A stretch of 64,000 nucleotides of DNA from contig NZ_AP023360.1 in assembly GCF_018326265.1 (NCBI RefSeq), positions 2,657,501 to 2,721,500 on the forward strand, in the 5' to 3' direction. The translations under genes were made by a program, and so were the position numbers. A model generated the notes under the pieces. It did no database searches. It was given only the letters and a program-made list of their open reading frames with translations, and was not told where the DNA came from. This DNA comes from Catellatospora sp. IY07-71 (GTDB lineage Bacteria > Actinomycetota > Actinomycetes > Mycobacteriales > Micromonosporaceae). Below are positions 47,413-55,025 of this stretch, in pieces; positions within the stretch are counted from its first letter, which is position 1, and every line of letters starts with the position of its first letter.

Positions 47413-47475
47413 GTCGATCACGGCCGCGGGGTAGGGACACGCCGTCGAACACGTCCATAAGTTCATGATCAACGC
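47413..47475. repeat. Family C intergenic inverted repeat, copy 2 (reverse orientation)
   Basis: Its complement reads GCGTTGATCATGAACTTATG and continues like copy 1 at 46362, including the imperfect far arm. End-to-end length is 59 bases (47414-47472). Confidence 0.8.
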
Positions 47476-47506
47476 GGCGGGGCCGCCGACGCGGGGGCGG
47501 GACCCG

Positions 47507-48079
47507 TCAGAGGGTGGTGTGGAGGCGGAGCTGGGGGACGAGGAGGTCGTCTACGTCGAGGGCGCGGGTGGTGCCGTCGGGGGCCCAGCCGGTGGAGGTG
47601 AGGAACTTGCGGGTGGCGGCGTCGGCGTCGAAGGCCCAGCAGACGGCGCTGGTGAAGGCGTCCTCACGCCACAGGTCGACGGTGGCGGCGAGCAGCCGGC
47701 TGCCGTGGCCGCGGCGCCCCCAGCGGGGCTCGACCAGCAGGTCCGTGATGGCTGCCACATCGGCGCGGTCGGCGGTGTGATCCTCGTCCGCGGCCAGTGC
47801 ACCCTCGTCGAAGGGGCCGGAGGCGGCGAAACCCACCACGTATTCTTGTACGGCCTGCTCGGCCGCCGTCTGCTCGACGGCGACGAGCACCCGGTGCCGG
47901 GGCGTGGGGGGTGCGACGACGGCCTCCCGCCAGCGCTCGGCCAGGAACGCCTCGTCGATCTCGTCGAGGATGTGCCTGGGCAGCAAGCGCCGGTAGGCGA
48001 CCCGCCAGGTCGTCAACTGGATACGCGCTATCTCGCCGGCGTCGTCGGGACGCGCCGGCCGGACGAACCCGACTGCCAC
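47507..48079 (-). CDS. GNAT-family N-acetyltransferase
   Basis: The protein has 190 residues from GTG 48079; the in-frame GTG at 48109 is less likely because TACGCT on the minus strand (48091-48086) ends 6 bases before 48079. VGFVRPARPDDAGEIARIQLTTW starts the GNAT fold; ITDLLVEPRWGRRGHGSRLL is the acetyl-CoA loop and FLTSTGWAPDGTTRAL the last part. The acceptor is unknown. A similar layout (ARPDDAGEIA, WQVAY-like WRVAYR) is seen in the GNAT gene at 49279, so the two may be paralogues flanking the GT87 gene. Confidence 0.82.
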   Translation of the reverse strand: MAVGFVRPARPDDAGEIARIQLTTWRVAYRRLLPRHILDEIDEAFLAERWREAVVAPPTPRHRVLVAVEQTAAEQAVQEYVVGFAASGPFDEGALAADEDHTADRADVAAITDLLVEPRWGRRGHGSRLLAATVDLWREDAFTSAVCWAFDADAATRKFLTSTGWAPDGTTRALDVDDLLVPQLRLHTTL

Positions 48080-48085
48080 GCCCGA

Positions 48086-48091
48086 AGCGTA
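48086..48091 (-). promoter_or_regulatory. -10 hexamer TACGCT of the minus-strand GNAT gene
   Basis: On the minus strand TACGCT ends 6 bases before GTG 48079; probable leaderless start. Confidence 0.55.
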
Positions 48092-48126
48092 CCGAGCCCT
48101 GCCGGGCACTGATCAGGAGGTAGACG

Positions 48127-49368
48127 TTGAGCCGCGGACGGCAGATCGCGATCACGGCCGCGCTGGCGGTCGGGTCGCTGGTGTTCGTGGCGCTCTTCGC
48201 GCAGCGGCACGGCTTCTTCGACCTCAACGTGTACTACGGCGCGGTCCACTACTGGACCTCCGGCGGCGAGATCTACGACTTCGTACGCCCGAACAGCACC
48301 TACGGCTTCACCTACCCGCCGTTCGCGGCGCTCGCGATGCTGCCCATGGCGATCATGTCGTGGCCCGTCGCGATCGTGGTGAGCGCCACCGCGACGGTGC
48401 TGGTGACCTGGTGGCTGCTGCGGCTGCTGCTCGGCCCGGTGATCGCGCAGCAGCGCTGGACGCCCTGGTTCGCGCTCGCGGTCGCACTGTGCCTGGTCGC
48501 CGTGTACGAGCCGATGCGTGAGACGTTCCTGTTCGGCCAGGTCAACATGCTGCTGCTGGGCCTCGTCGCGGCGGACCTGCTGCTGTTCACCCGGCCGGGC
48601 AGCCGCTGGGCCGGGGTCGGCATCGGCCTGGCCACCGCGGTCAAGCTGACCCCCGGCATCTTCATCGTGTACCTGCTGATCACCAAGCGGTGGCGGGCGG
48701 CGATCACGGCCTCCGGCACGGCCGCGGCGGCGACGCTGGTCGCGGCGGCGATCGCCCCGGACGCCTCACGCGAGTTCTGGACCAGCGCACTGTGGGACAC
48801 CGACCGGGTCGGCGTGCTGTCGTTCATCTCGAACCAGTCGCTGCAGGGCGTGGTCGCCCGGCTGACCACCGGCCACCCGAGCAAGGCGCTGTGGGCGGTG
48901 CTGGTGCTGGCCGTGCTGGCGGTGTGGTTCGTGCGCTCGCGCGCGGCGGTGGCCCGGGGCGACGAGGTCGCCGGGCTCGCCTTCACCGGCATCGTGGGCG
49001 TGCTGGTCAGCCCGGTCACCTGGGTGCACCACCTGGTGTGGCTGATCCCGGCGCTGGTGCTGGTCGTCGAGCGCGGGCTGGCCGCCCCGGCGGGCAGCGG
49101 GCGGCGGCGCTGGCTGCCGGCACTGGCCGTGGTGTCGTACGCCGTGCTGTCCAGCCGCCTGGTCTGGCTGTGGGAGGGCGACGTCGGCGGCTGGGACGTG
49201 TTCCTGGGCGCGAACGCGTACGTCTGGATCAGTCTGGCGCTGCTGTGCGTGACGCCGCTGGCGGGCGCCGGGCCCGCCTCAGCCCCGGCGGAGGGTGAGC
49301 CGAAGCTCGGGGATGTCGACGTCGCTGCCGGTGGGGCGGTAGGTCGCCCGCGCGCCGTCCGGGTGTAG
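48127..49368 (+). CDS. GT87-family membrane mannosyltransferase (PimE-like)
   Basis: The protein has 413 residues from TTG 48127, with a strong AGGAGG ribosome site 6 bases upstream. About ten hydrophobic helices are present. FFDLNVYYGAVHYWTSGGEIYDF carries the early aspartate used by GT-C enzymes, and YGFTYPPFAALAMLP is the DUF2029/GT87 signature; LFGQVNMLLLGL and SFISNQSLQGV follow. Such enzymes add mannose or arabinose from polyprenyl phosphates to lipoglycans at the outer membrane face. The last 30 codons overlap the 3' end of the convergent GNAT gene, and the tail after about residue 380 has no family features. Confidence 0.85.
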   Translation: MSRGRQIAITAALAVGSLVFVALFAQRHGFFDLNVYYGAVHYWTSGGEIYDFVRPNSTYGFTYPPFAALAMLPMAIMSWPVAIVVSATATVLVTWWLLRLLLGPVIAQQRWTPWFALAVALCLVAVYEPMRETFLFGQVNMLLLGLVAADLLLFTRPGSRWAGVGIGLATAVKLTPGIFIVYLLITKRWRAAITASGTAAAATLVAAAIAPDASREFWTSALWDTDRVGVLSFISNQSLQGVVARLTTGHPSKALWAVLVLAVLAVWFVRSRAAVARGDEVAGLAFTGIVGVLVSPVTWVHHLVWLIPALVLVVERGLAAPAGSGRRRWLPALAVVSYAVLSSRLVWLWEGDVGGWDVFLGANAYVWISLALLCVTPLAGAGPASAPAEGEPKLGDVDVAAGGAVGRPRAVRV

Positions 49369-49809
49369 CCCGTTCCGGGCGTAGAAGCGCAGCGCCCGGT
49401 GGTTCTCCGCGAGCGCCCACAGCCGCACCTCCGGCTGTGGCAGCTCGGCCAGCGCCGCGTGTAGCAGGGCGTCTCCGACGCCCGTGCCCCAGCGGTCCGG
49501 ATGCACGTAGATGGCGAGGATCTCGCCGTGCTGCGGCTGCAGCGGGGCGCCGTCGAGTTCCTGGGCGCGGTACGGCCCGAGGCAGACGAACCCGGTCACC
49601 GTGTCCCCGTCGAGCGCGACCAGGTTGCGGAAGGGGTTCTCCGGGTCGGCCAGGCGGTCCAGGCGCCACCGCGTGCGGGCGTCGGCGTCCAGCGCGGCGA
49701 GGACCTCGGCGGGCACGATGCCGGCGTACGCCACCTGCCAGGCGCGGATGTGCAGCTCGGCCACGGCGCGGCAGTCCCCGGGCGTCTCGGCCCGCACGAC
49801 GATCCCCAT
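49279..49809 (-). CDS. GNAT-family N-acetyltransferase
   Basis: The protein has 176 residues from ATG 49809. IVVRAETPGDCRAVAELHIRAWQVAYAGIVP and LAIYVHPDRWGTGVGDALL (acetyl-CoA loop) define the family; WALAENHRALRFYARNGLHPDG is the terminal block. A TAAGCT hexamer ends 8 bases before the start. The gene converges on GT87 and overlaps its 3' end by 90 bases. It is divergent from the YcaQ-like gene, with a family B repeat in between. The acceptor is unknown. Confidence 0.85.
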   Translation of the reverse strand: MGIVVRAETPGDCRAVAELHIRAWQVAYAGIVPAEVLAALDADARTRWRLDRLADPENPFRNLVALDGDTVTGFVCLGPYRAQELDGAPLQPQHGEILAIYVHPDRWGTGVGDALLHAALAELPQPEVRLWALAENHRALRFYARNGLHPDGARATYRPTGSDVDIPELRLTLRRG

Positions 49810-49817
49810 GACGGGAG

Positions 49818-49823
49818 AGCTTA
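49818..49823 (-). promoter_or_regulatory. -10 hexamer TAAGCT of the minus-strand GNAT gene
   Basis: On the minus strand TAAGCT ends 8 bases before ATG 49809. Confidence 0.5.
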
Positions 49824-49852
49824 GGAACGGCGCGCGCGGGCAGCAAAGCGTT

Positions 49853-49901
49853 AAGAAGGGCACCTTCTACTACGAATAGCGATAAGAAGGTGCCCTTCCT
49901 T
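49853..49901. repeat. Family B intergenic inverted repeat, copy 3
   Basis: AAGAAGGGCACCTTC (49853-49867) pairs with GAAGGTGCCCTTCCTT (49886-49901); arm end to arm end is 42 bases. It lies between two divergent genes, so it cannot be a plain terminator of either. Confidence 0.9.
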
Positions 49902-49920
49902 TTCTGTCGGGGGTGCGGGG

Positions 49921-49926
49921 TAGCGT
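49921..49926 (+). promoter_or_regulatory. -10 hexamer TAGCGT of the YcaQ-like gene
   Basis: TAGCGT ends 8 bases before GTG 49935. The -35 region would fall at the edge of the family B repeat. Confidence 0.55.
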
Positions 49927-49934
49927 CGGGCGGC

Positions 49935-51158
49935 GTGGAGACGTTGTCGATCGCGCAGGCCCGGCGGATGGCGCTCGCGGCGCAGGGGTTCGCCGATCGG
50001 GCGCCGAAGGGTGCGGTGGGGGCGCGGCAGCTGCGCAAGGTCGTGGGGCGCACGGGGCTGCTGCAGATCGACTCGGTGAACGTGCTGCAGCGGGCGCACT
50101 ACCTGCCCGCGTACAGCAGGATCGGGGCGTACGACCCGGCGGTGCTGGACTCGGCGAGCGCGCGCAGGCCGCGGTGGCTGTTCGAGTACTGGGGGCACGA
50201 GGCGTCGCTGCTGCCGGTCGAGCTGCAGCCGCTGCTGCGGTGGCGCATGGCGCGCGCCGAGGGCGCCTGGGGCGGCCCGCGCAGCATCGCCGCGCAGCGA
50301 CCCGACTTCGTGGCCTGGGTGCTCCAGGAGGTGCGGGAGAAGGGGCCGGTCACCGCCGCCGAGATCGAGCAGGACGTGCCCAAGCCCAAGGACAACTGGG
50401 GCTGGAACTGGTCGGACGTGAAGAAGGCGCTGGAGTGGCTGTTCTACTCCGGCGAGATCACCTCGGCGGGCCGGACCACCCAGTTCGCCCGGCGCTACGA
50501 CCTCACGGAGCGGGTGCTGCCCGCCGCGGTGATGAGCGTGCCCACCCCCGAGCCCGCCGAGGCGTACCGGCGGCTCGTCGAGATGTCGGCGCGCGCGCTC
50601 GGCGTGGCCGCCGAACCGGAGCTGCGCGACTACTACCGGCTGCCCCTCGACGGGGCTCGCGCCGCGATCGCCGACCTGGCCGAGGCGGGCGTGCTGATCC
50701 CCACGCAGGTCGAGGGCTGGGGGCGGCCGGCCTGGCGGCACCGCGACGCCGCCCTGCCGCGCCGGGTGGCGGTGTCCACGCTGGTCAGCCCGTTCGACCC
50801 GCTGATCTGGGAGCGCGGGCGCACCGAGCGGCTGTTCGACCTGCGCTACCGCATCGAGATCTACGTGCCTCAGGCGCAGCGCGTCCACGGGTACTACGTG
50901 CTGCCGTTCCTGCACGGGGGCCGGTTCGCGGCCCGGGTCGATCTGAAGGCCGACCGCAAGGCGGGCGTGCTGCGGGTGCCCGCCGCGTGGGCGGAGCCCG
51001 GCGTCGACGAACGGGCCACCGCCGAGGCGCTCGCGGCCGAGCTGCGGCGGCTGTCGGCCTGGCTGGGGCTGGGCGAGGTGGCCGCGCCGGAGCGAGGGGA
51101 TCTCGCATCCGCGCTCGCCGCTGCGGGTGTGCGGGGCAGTGTAAGTTCAGTGTTGTGA
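49935..51158 (+). CDS. Winged-helix DNA glycosylase, YcaQ/AlkX type (HTH_42)
   Basis: The protein has 407 residues. LSIAQARRMALAAQGF begins the HTH_42 fold. GLLQIDSVNVLQRAHYLPAYSRIG contains the QxD dyad (QID) that marks the YcaQ/AlkX branch, in contrast to QxQ in AlkZ. RWLFEYWGHEASLLP and SPFDPLIWERGRTERLFDLRY are further family blocks. These enzymes unhook interstrand crosslinks and remove bulky alkylated bases. The start follows TAGCGT by 8 bases. The stop overlaps the DUF2752 start. Confidence 0.85.
   Translation: METLSIAQARRMALAAQGFADRAPKGAVGARQLRKVVGRTGLLQIDSVNVLQRAHYLPAYSRIGAYDPAVLDSASARRPRWLFEYWGHEASLLPVELQPLLRWRMARAEGAWGGPRSIAAQRPDFVAWVLQEVREKGPVTAAEIEQDVPKPKDNWGWNWSDVKKALEWLFYSGEITSAGRTTQFARRYDLTERVLPAAVMSVPTPEPAEAYRRLVEMSARALGVAAEPELRDYYRLPLDGARAAIADLAEAGVLIPTQVEGWGRPAWRHRDAALPRRVAVSTLVSPFDPLIWERGRTERLFDLRYRIEIYVPQAQRVHGYYVLPFLHGGRFAARVDLKADRKAGVLRVPAAWAEPGVDERATAEALAAELRRLSAWLGLGEVAAPERGDLASALAAAGVRGSVSSVL
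51142..51147 (+). promoter_or_regulatory. -10 hexamer TAAGTT of the DUF2752 gene
   Basis: TAAGTT, inside the end of the glycosylase gene, ends 7 bases before GTG 51155. Confidence 0.5.
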
Positions 51159-51673
51159 CCGAGGCCTCCGCCGCCATGCCCCCGCAGAGCCAGTTCGCGG
51201 AGGGCAGCCCTTTCACGCCCCCGCCCGTCGACCGGATCACCCGCTTCACCGACTGGCTGCGCGCGCACACCCCGGTGTGGCTGGCCCCGCTGGCGGCCCT
51301 GGGCTGCATCGGCGCCGCGCTCGGCTACACCGTGTGGGCCGACCCGGCCAACGTCGGCGCGGACGCGACGCCCGGCTGCCTGGTGAAGCTGCTGACCGGC
51401 TTCGACTGCCCGGGTTGCGGCGGCACCCGCGCCGCGTGGTATCTGCTGCAGGGCGACCTGCCCGCGGCCGCGCGGCACCACCTGGTCTTCGTCTTCCTGG
51501 TGCCGTTCCTGATCTACATGTACGTCGCCTGGGCCGGCAACCTGACCTTCAAGTGGAAGCTGCCGCAGCTGAAGGTGACCCCGCACACCATCGCGTGGGT
51601 GCTCGCCGCCTGGGGCGTCTTCATGGTCCTGCGCAACCTGCCCTGGGCCCCGTTCACCTACTTCTTCGTGTGA
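51155..51673 (+). CDS. DUF2752 membrane protein
   Basis: The protein has 172 residues from GTG 51155, overlapping the upstream stop (GTGA). After a Pro-rich tail, a helix (LAPLAALGCIGAALGYTVW) leads to FDCPGCGGTRAAWYLLQGDL, the DUF2752 cysteine signature, followed by two more helices (about 110-130 and 147-163). Function is unknown; the paired cysteines could bind a metal or form a disulfide. It has both coupling to the glycosylase gene and its own possible -10. Confidence 0.85.
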   Translation: MTEASAAMPPQSQFAEGSPFTPPPVDRITRFTDWLRAHTPVWLAPLAALGCIGAALGYTVWADPANVGADATPGCLVKLLTGFDCPGCGGTRAAWYLLQGDLPAAARHHLVFVFLVPFLIYMYVAWAGNLTFKWKLPQLKVTPHTIAWVLAAWGVFMVLRNLPWAPFTYFFV

Positions 51674-51677
51674 CGGC

Positions 51678-51744
51678 GCTGATCACCGGTTCGTGTCAGG
51701 ACCGGCGGTCGGCCCGCGCTCTCTGACACGCACCGGCGATCAGC
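51678..51744. repeat. Family A intergenic inverted repeat, copy 7
   Basis: Arms 51678-51699 and 51723-51744, with two mismatches; GATC to GATC (51681-51741) is 61 bases. It lies between convergent genes and starts 4 bases after a stop codon. Confidence 0.85.
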
Positions 51745-51760
51745 TCCCGGCCCCCTGAGG

Positions 51761-52576
51761 TCAGGCCGGGATCGGGACGACGCGCCGCAGCGCGATGTCG
51801 CCCGAGGCGGTGCGGGCCTTGAGCGTCAGCGTCGTGGGGTTGGCCGTGGGCGGCGGCACGGGGCCGGCCATGTGCAGGTCGCTGCTGGTGCGGCCGGACG
51901 CGGTGGTCAGGTCGAGCCAGACGCCGGTGCCGGCGGCGACGCCGACGGAGATGTCGCCGCTGGCCGAGTTGAGCTTCACCTCGCCGCCGCGGGCCACCCC
52001 GATCGAGATGTCGCCCGAGGCGCTGGTGATCCGGGCGTCGTGGTCCACGCCGCCGATCTCCACGTCGCCGCTGGCGGTGTGCACGGTGACGGTGCGGCTG
52101 ACGTGCCCGGTCCGCAGGTCGCCGGAGGCGCTGTTGGCACGCAGGTGGCCGCCGACCGCGCCGAGCCGTACGTTGCCGCTGGCGGTGTTGACGCTGGTGT
52201 CCCCGGCGACCTGGCCGAGCACCACGTCGCCGCTGGCCGTGTGCACCACGGCGTCGTGGAAGAGGCCCTCGCAGACGGCGTCGGCCGAGGCCAGCTTCAC
52301 CGACAGCGCGCTGCCGGTGGGCAGCTCCACACGGACGAGCAGCCGGGCCCGGCGGAACAGCCGCCAGCCGCCGTGCTCGGGGGCGGCCACCAGCAGCCGG
52401 CCGTCCGTGAAGTCGATCTTCGTTTCGCGCATCGCCTCGGCGCTGCCCTCGCTGGCGTCCATCGGGGTGACGCTGACGTGAGCGGTGTCGCGGTCGGAGG
52501 CGACCACCTCCAGCCGCCCGGCGGCCAGGCGCAGGTCGGCGCGGACGGTGCCGCTGCAGGCGAAGGTCTGGTCCAT
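51761..52576 (-). CDS. DUF4097-family beta-strand repeat protein
   Basis: The protein has 271 residues. After an N-terminal domain the sequence holds eight regularly spaced ASGD-type turns (HTASGDVVL, NTASGNVRL, NSASGDLRT, HTASGDVEI, TSASGDISI, NSASGDISV, TTASGRTSS, RTASGDIAL), mostly 16-19 residues apart, which should form a beta-helix. There is no signal peptide, so it is cytosolic or a partner of a membrane protein. GAAGGAG precedes the ATG. It is the second gene of a pair with a ribbon-helix-helix protein 16 bases upstream. Function is unknown. Confidence 0.85.
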   Translation of the reverse strand: MDQTFACSGTVRADLRLAAGRLEVVASDRDTAHVSVTPMDASEGSAEAMRETKIDFTDGRLLVAAPEHGGWRLFRRARLLVRVELPTGSALSVKLASADAVCEGLFHDAVVHTASGDVVLGQVAGDTSVNTASGNVRLGAVGGHLRANSASGDLRTGHVSRTVTVHTASGDVEIGGVDHDARITSASGDISIGVARGGEVKLNSASGDISVGVAAGTGVWLDLTTASGRTSSDLHMAGPVPPPTANPTTLTLKARTASGDIALRRVVPIPA

Positions 52577-52592
52577 GTCGGTCTCCTTCGGG

Positions 52593-53078
52593 TCAGGCCT
52601 GGGCGTAGCCGGTGACCCGGCGGCCGAGGTGGTGGGTGGGCGGGGTGGCCGGGCGCAGCGCGTTCGCGGTGGCGCGCACCAGCCAGGAGTTGACGGAGAC
52701 GCCCTCGGCCGTGGCGGCCTTCTCGACGGCCTCCTTGAGCTGCTCGGGCAGGCGCAGGGTGAGGCGCGCCTGGTCGCCGCCCTCGGTCAGAGCCGGGTTG
52801 GGCGCCGGTGGCGGCGCGGTCTCGTACGCGGGCGGGGCGAGGTGGCTGACCACGAGGTCTGCCTCGCGGCCGCGGATGCGCACCTCGACGGTCGGGCCGT
52901 CGAGCTTGGTGGTGATCTCGGCGGTGGCGTCGGCCAGCACCTCGATCAAGCAGAGCCGGGCGGACGCGTCGAGCGCGAGCGTCAGCAGCTCGGCGGTGCG
53001 GGCGATGTCGTCGCCGGCGGGCGCCGCCGCGGCGGCGAGATCCCGCCGCAGCGATTCGAGGTACGGGGACAGGTCCAT
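52593..53078 (-). CDS. Ribbon-helix-helix (HicB/Arc-like) regulator
   Basis: The protein has 161 residues. The C-terminal part QARLTLRLPEQLKEAVEKAATAEGVSVNSWLVRATANAL is a ribbon-helix-helix DNA-binding domain, as in HicB antitoxins and Arc. The first 100 residues are helical with no toxin-like features. It is followed by the DUF4097 gene; in actinobacteria such pairs are common and no toxin is evident, so it is more likely a regulator than an antitoxin. Just upstream is a phased array of TGACGTCA-like boxes containing the likely -10 (CATAGT), so autoregulation is expected. Confidence 0.85.
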   Translation of the reverse strand: MDLSPYLESLRRDLAAAAAPAGDDIARTAELLTLALDASARLCLIEVLADATAEITTKLDGPTVEVRIRGREADLVVSHLAPPAYETAPPPAPNPALTEGGDQARLTLRLPEQLKEAVEKAATAEGVSVNSWLVRATANALRPATPPTHHLGRRVTGYAQA

Positions 53079-53151
53079 GACATCACTATGACGTCATGAA
53101 TGACGTCGCGCAAGTGTCATCGTGATGTCAGGCGGCGAATCGATGACGTCA
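53078..53151. promoter_or_regulatory. Phased TGACGTCA-like operator array
   Basis: Boxes are at 53078 (TGACATCA), 53089 (TGACGTCA), 53101 (TGACGTCG), 53123 (TGATGTCA) and 53144 (TGACGTCA), with spacings of 11, 12, 22 and 21 bases, close to whole helical turns. A weaker half-site TGTCA lies at 53115. The minus-strand CATAGT (-10 of the ribbon-helix-helix gene) is inside the array. Binding by that regulator on one face of the helix is inferred. Confidence 0.7.
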
Positions 53152-53223
53152 TCGCGCCGATCGCTATCGCTTTCCGGACAGTGGCGGCCATATCCCACCA
53201 GCGGATCATCGCCGGCCGACGGC

Positions 53224-53229
53224 TAAGCT
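53224..53229 (+). promoter_or_regulatory. -10 hexamer TAAGCT of thyX
   Basis: TAAGCT ends 6 bases before GTG 53236; probable leaderless start. The operator array ends 72 bases upstream. Confidence 0.6.
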
Positions 53230-53235
53230 GGCCCC

Positions 53236-53988
53236 GTGACTGAGATGGTGAAGCCCCACGTGCAGTTGATCGCCTGGACCAACTTCCAGGCCCCGGCCGA
53301 CGTGCCGTGGGAGACCGACGCCGAGGGCGGCCAGGCGCTGGCGGAGTTCGCCGGCCGGGCCTGCTACCAGTCCTGGACCAAGCCGAACCCGGCCACCGCC
53401 ACCAACGAGGGCTACCTGCGCCACATCCTGGAGGTGGGTCACCTGTCCGTGCTGGAGCACGGCACCGCGACCTTCTACTTCACGGGCGTCTCACGTTCCT
53501 TCACGCACGAACTGATCCGGCACCGGCACTTCTCGTACTCGCAGCTCTCGCAGCGTTACGTGCCCGAGCGCGACGCGGCGATGGTGGAGCCGGCGGTGAT
53601 CGCCGCCAACCCCGAGCTGCACAAGAAGTTCGTCGAGGCCAGCGAGGCCGCGGTGCGGGCGTACAACGAGCTGCTGGAGGGGCTGGAGGCGACCTTCGCC
53701 GACGTCCCGAACGCCACGCTGCGCCGCAAGCAGGCCCGCCAGGCCGCCCGCTCGGTGCTGCCGAACGCCACCGAGACCCGCATCGTGGTCACCGGCAACT
53801 ACCGCGCCTGGCGTCACTTCATCGCGATGCGGGCGACCGAGCACGCGGACGTCGAGATCCGTGAGCTCGCCATCGCCACCCTGCGCCAGCTGCAGGAACT
53901 TGCCCCGAACGTGTTCGGCGACTTCTCCGTCAGCGCCCTGCCGGACGGCACGGAGATCGCCTCCAGCGTGTACACCTGGGAGTCGTGA
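53236..53988 (+). CDS. thyX: Flavin-dependent thymidylate synthase
   Basis: The protein has 250 residues, the normal size. ThyX makes dTMP from dUMP with methylene-tetrahydrofolate, FAD and NADPH. The ThyX motif [14 protein letters not shown] is complete (RHRxxSxxxxSxR). [12 protein letters not shown] and the late [25 protein letters not shown] provide FAD and dUMP contacts. GTG 53236 follows the TAAGCT hexamer by 6 bases. It is followed by dapA after 41 bases, the same order as Rv2754c-Rv2753c. Confidence 0.97.
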   Translation: MTEMVKPHVQLIAWTNFQAPADVPWETDAEGGQALAEFAGRACYQSWTKPNPATATNEGYLRHILEVGHLSVLEHGTATFYFTGVSRSFTHELIRHRHFSYSQLSQRYVPERDAAMVEPAVIAANPELHKKFVEASEAAVRAYNELLEGLEATFADVPNATLRRKQARQAARSVLPNATETRIVVTGNYRAWRHFIAMRATEHADVEIRELAIATLRQLQELAPNVFGDFSVSALPDGTEIASSVYTWES

Positions 53989-54017
53989 GGCCAGCTCTCG
54001 ACCCTGCTCCGGTCCGC

Positions 54018-54023
54018 TAGGTT
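54018..54023 (+). promoter_or_regulatory. -10 hexamer TAGGTT of dapA
   Basis: TAGGTT ends 6 bases before ATG 54030; probable leaderless start, identical to the hexamer of dapB. Confidence 0.65.
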
Positions 54024-54029
54024 GTGTGC

Positions 54030-54926
54030 ATGACGAACGACGCTCAACGGCCATTCGGCCGCCTGCTCACCGCGATGGTCACGCCGTTCGCCGCCGACGG
54101 GTCGCTCGACCCCGACGGCGCGGCCGCCCTCGCGGTACATCTCGTCGACGAGCAGCGCAACGACGCGTTGGTCATCAACGGCACCACGGGTGAGTCGCCG
54201 ACGACCACCGACGCCGAGAAGGAGGCGGTGCTGCGCGCCGTCGTCGCGGCGGTGGGTGACCGGGCGCAGGTGGTGGCCGGGGTGGGCACGTTCAGCACGC
54301 ACCACACCGTCGAGCTGGCCCGGTCGGCCGAGAAGGCGGGCGCGCACGGCCTGCTGGTCGTCTCGCCGTACTACAACAAGCCGCCGCAGGCGGGCCTGAT
54401 CCAGCACTTCACCACGGTCGCGGACGCGGTGGACCTGCCCGTGCTGCTGTACGACATCCCGCACCGCACGGGCGTCGCGATCAGCACCGAGACCATGGTC
54501 ACCCTGGCCGGGCACCCGCGCATCGTGGGCGTCAAGGACGCCAAGGTCGACCTGGCCGCGGCGAGCTGGGTCATGCGCCGCGCCGAGTTCGCGTACTACA
54601 GCGGCGACGACGCGGCCACCCTGCCGCTGCTGTCGGTGGGCGGCGTCGGCGTGGTCGGCACCTCCACCCACCTCACCGGCCGCGGCACCAAGGACATGAT
54701 CGAGGCGTACGAGCGCGGCGACGTCGCCACGGCCCGGCGCCTGCACCTCGAGCTGCTTCCCCTGTACACCGGCATCTTCCGCACCCAGGGCGTGATCCTG
54801 GTGAAGGCGGCGATGAACGCCCTGGGCCTGCCCGCCGGCCCGGTCCGGCCCCCACTGGTCGACGCGACCGAGGCGGAGCTGGCGCAACTGCGCATCGACT
54901 GCGCGGACGCCGGCCTGCCGATCTAG
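54030..54926 (+). CDS. dapA: 4-hydroxy-tetrahydrodipicolinate synthase
   Basis: The protein has 298 residues. DapA condenses pyruvate with aspartate semialdehyde, the first committed lysine/DAP step. LVINGTTGESPTTTDAEK holds the pyruvate-binding threonines, SPYYNKPPQAGL the first catalytic tyrosine, LLYDIPHRTG the second tyrosine block and IVGVKDAKVD the Schiff-base lysine. ATG 54030 follows TAGGTT by 6 bases. The order dapA-rnj-ftsK is conserved in actinobacteria. Confidence 0.97.
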   Translation: MTNDAQRPFGRLLTAMVTPFAADGSLDPDGAAALAVHLVDEQRNDALVINGTTGESPTTTDAEKEAVLRAVVAAVGDRAQVVAGVGTFSTHHTVELARSAEKAGAHGLLVVSPYYNKPPQAGLIQHFTTVADAVDLPVLLYDIPHRTGVAISTETMVTLAGHPRIVGVKDAKVDLAAASWVMRRAEFAYYSGDDAATLPLLSVGGVGVVGTSTHLTGRGTKDMIEAYERGDVATARRLHLELLPLYTGIFRTQGVILVKAAMNALGLPAGPVRPPLVDATEAELAQLRIDCADAGLPI

Positions 54927-54934
54927 ACGCCACC

Positions 54935-54952
54935 GGGCGGCCCGCGCCGCCC
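54935..54952 (+). terminator. Weak hairpin after dapA
   Basis: GGGCGGC (54935-54941) pairs with GCCGCCC (54946-54952) around CCGC, 9 bases after the dapA stop. It may attenuate transcription into rnj. Confidence 0.4.
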
Positions 54953-55025
54953 CAGCACGACGGTGCGTGCGCCGCGGCCCTGAACGGCAGCGCCCGCGCC
55001 GGTACACCTGAGGGAGTGATACATA

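Noticed and set aside
52593-53078. HicAB-type toxin-antitoxin module
   Set aside because: The ribbon-helix-helix protein has no HicA-like toxin partner; the neighbour is a DUF4097 repeat protein.
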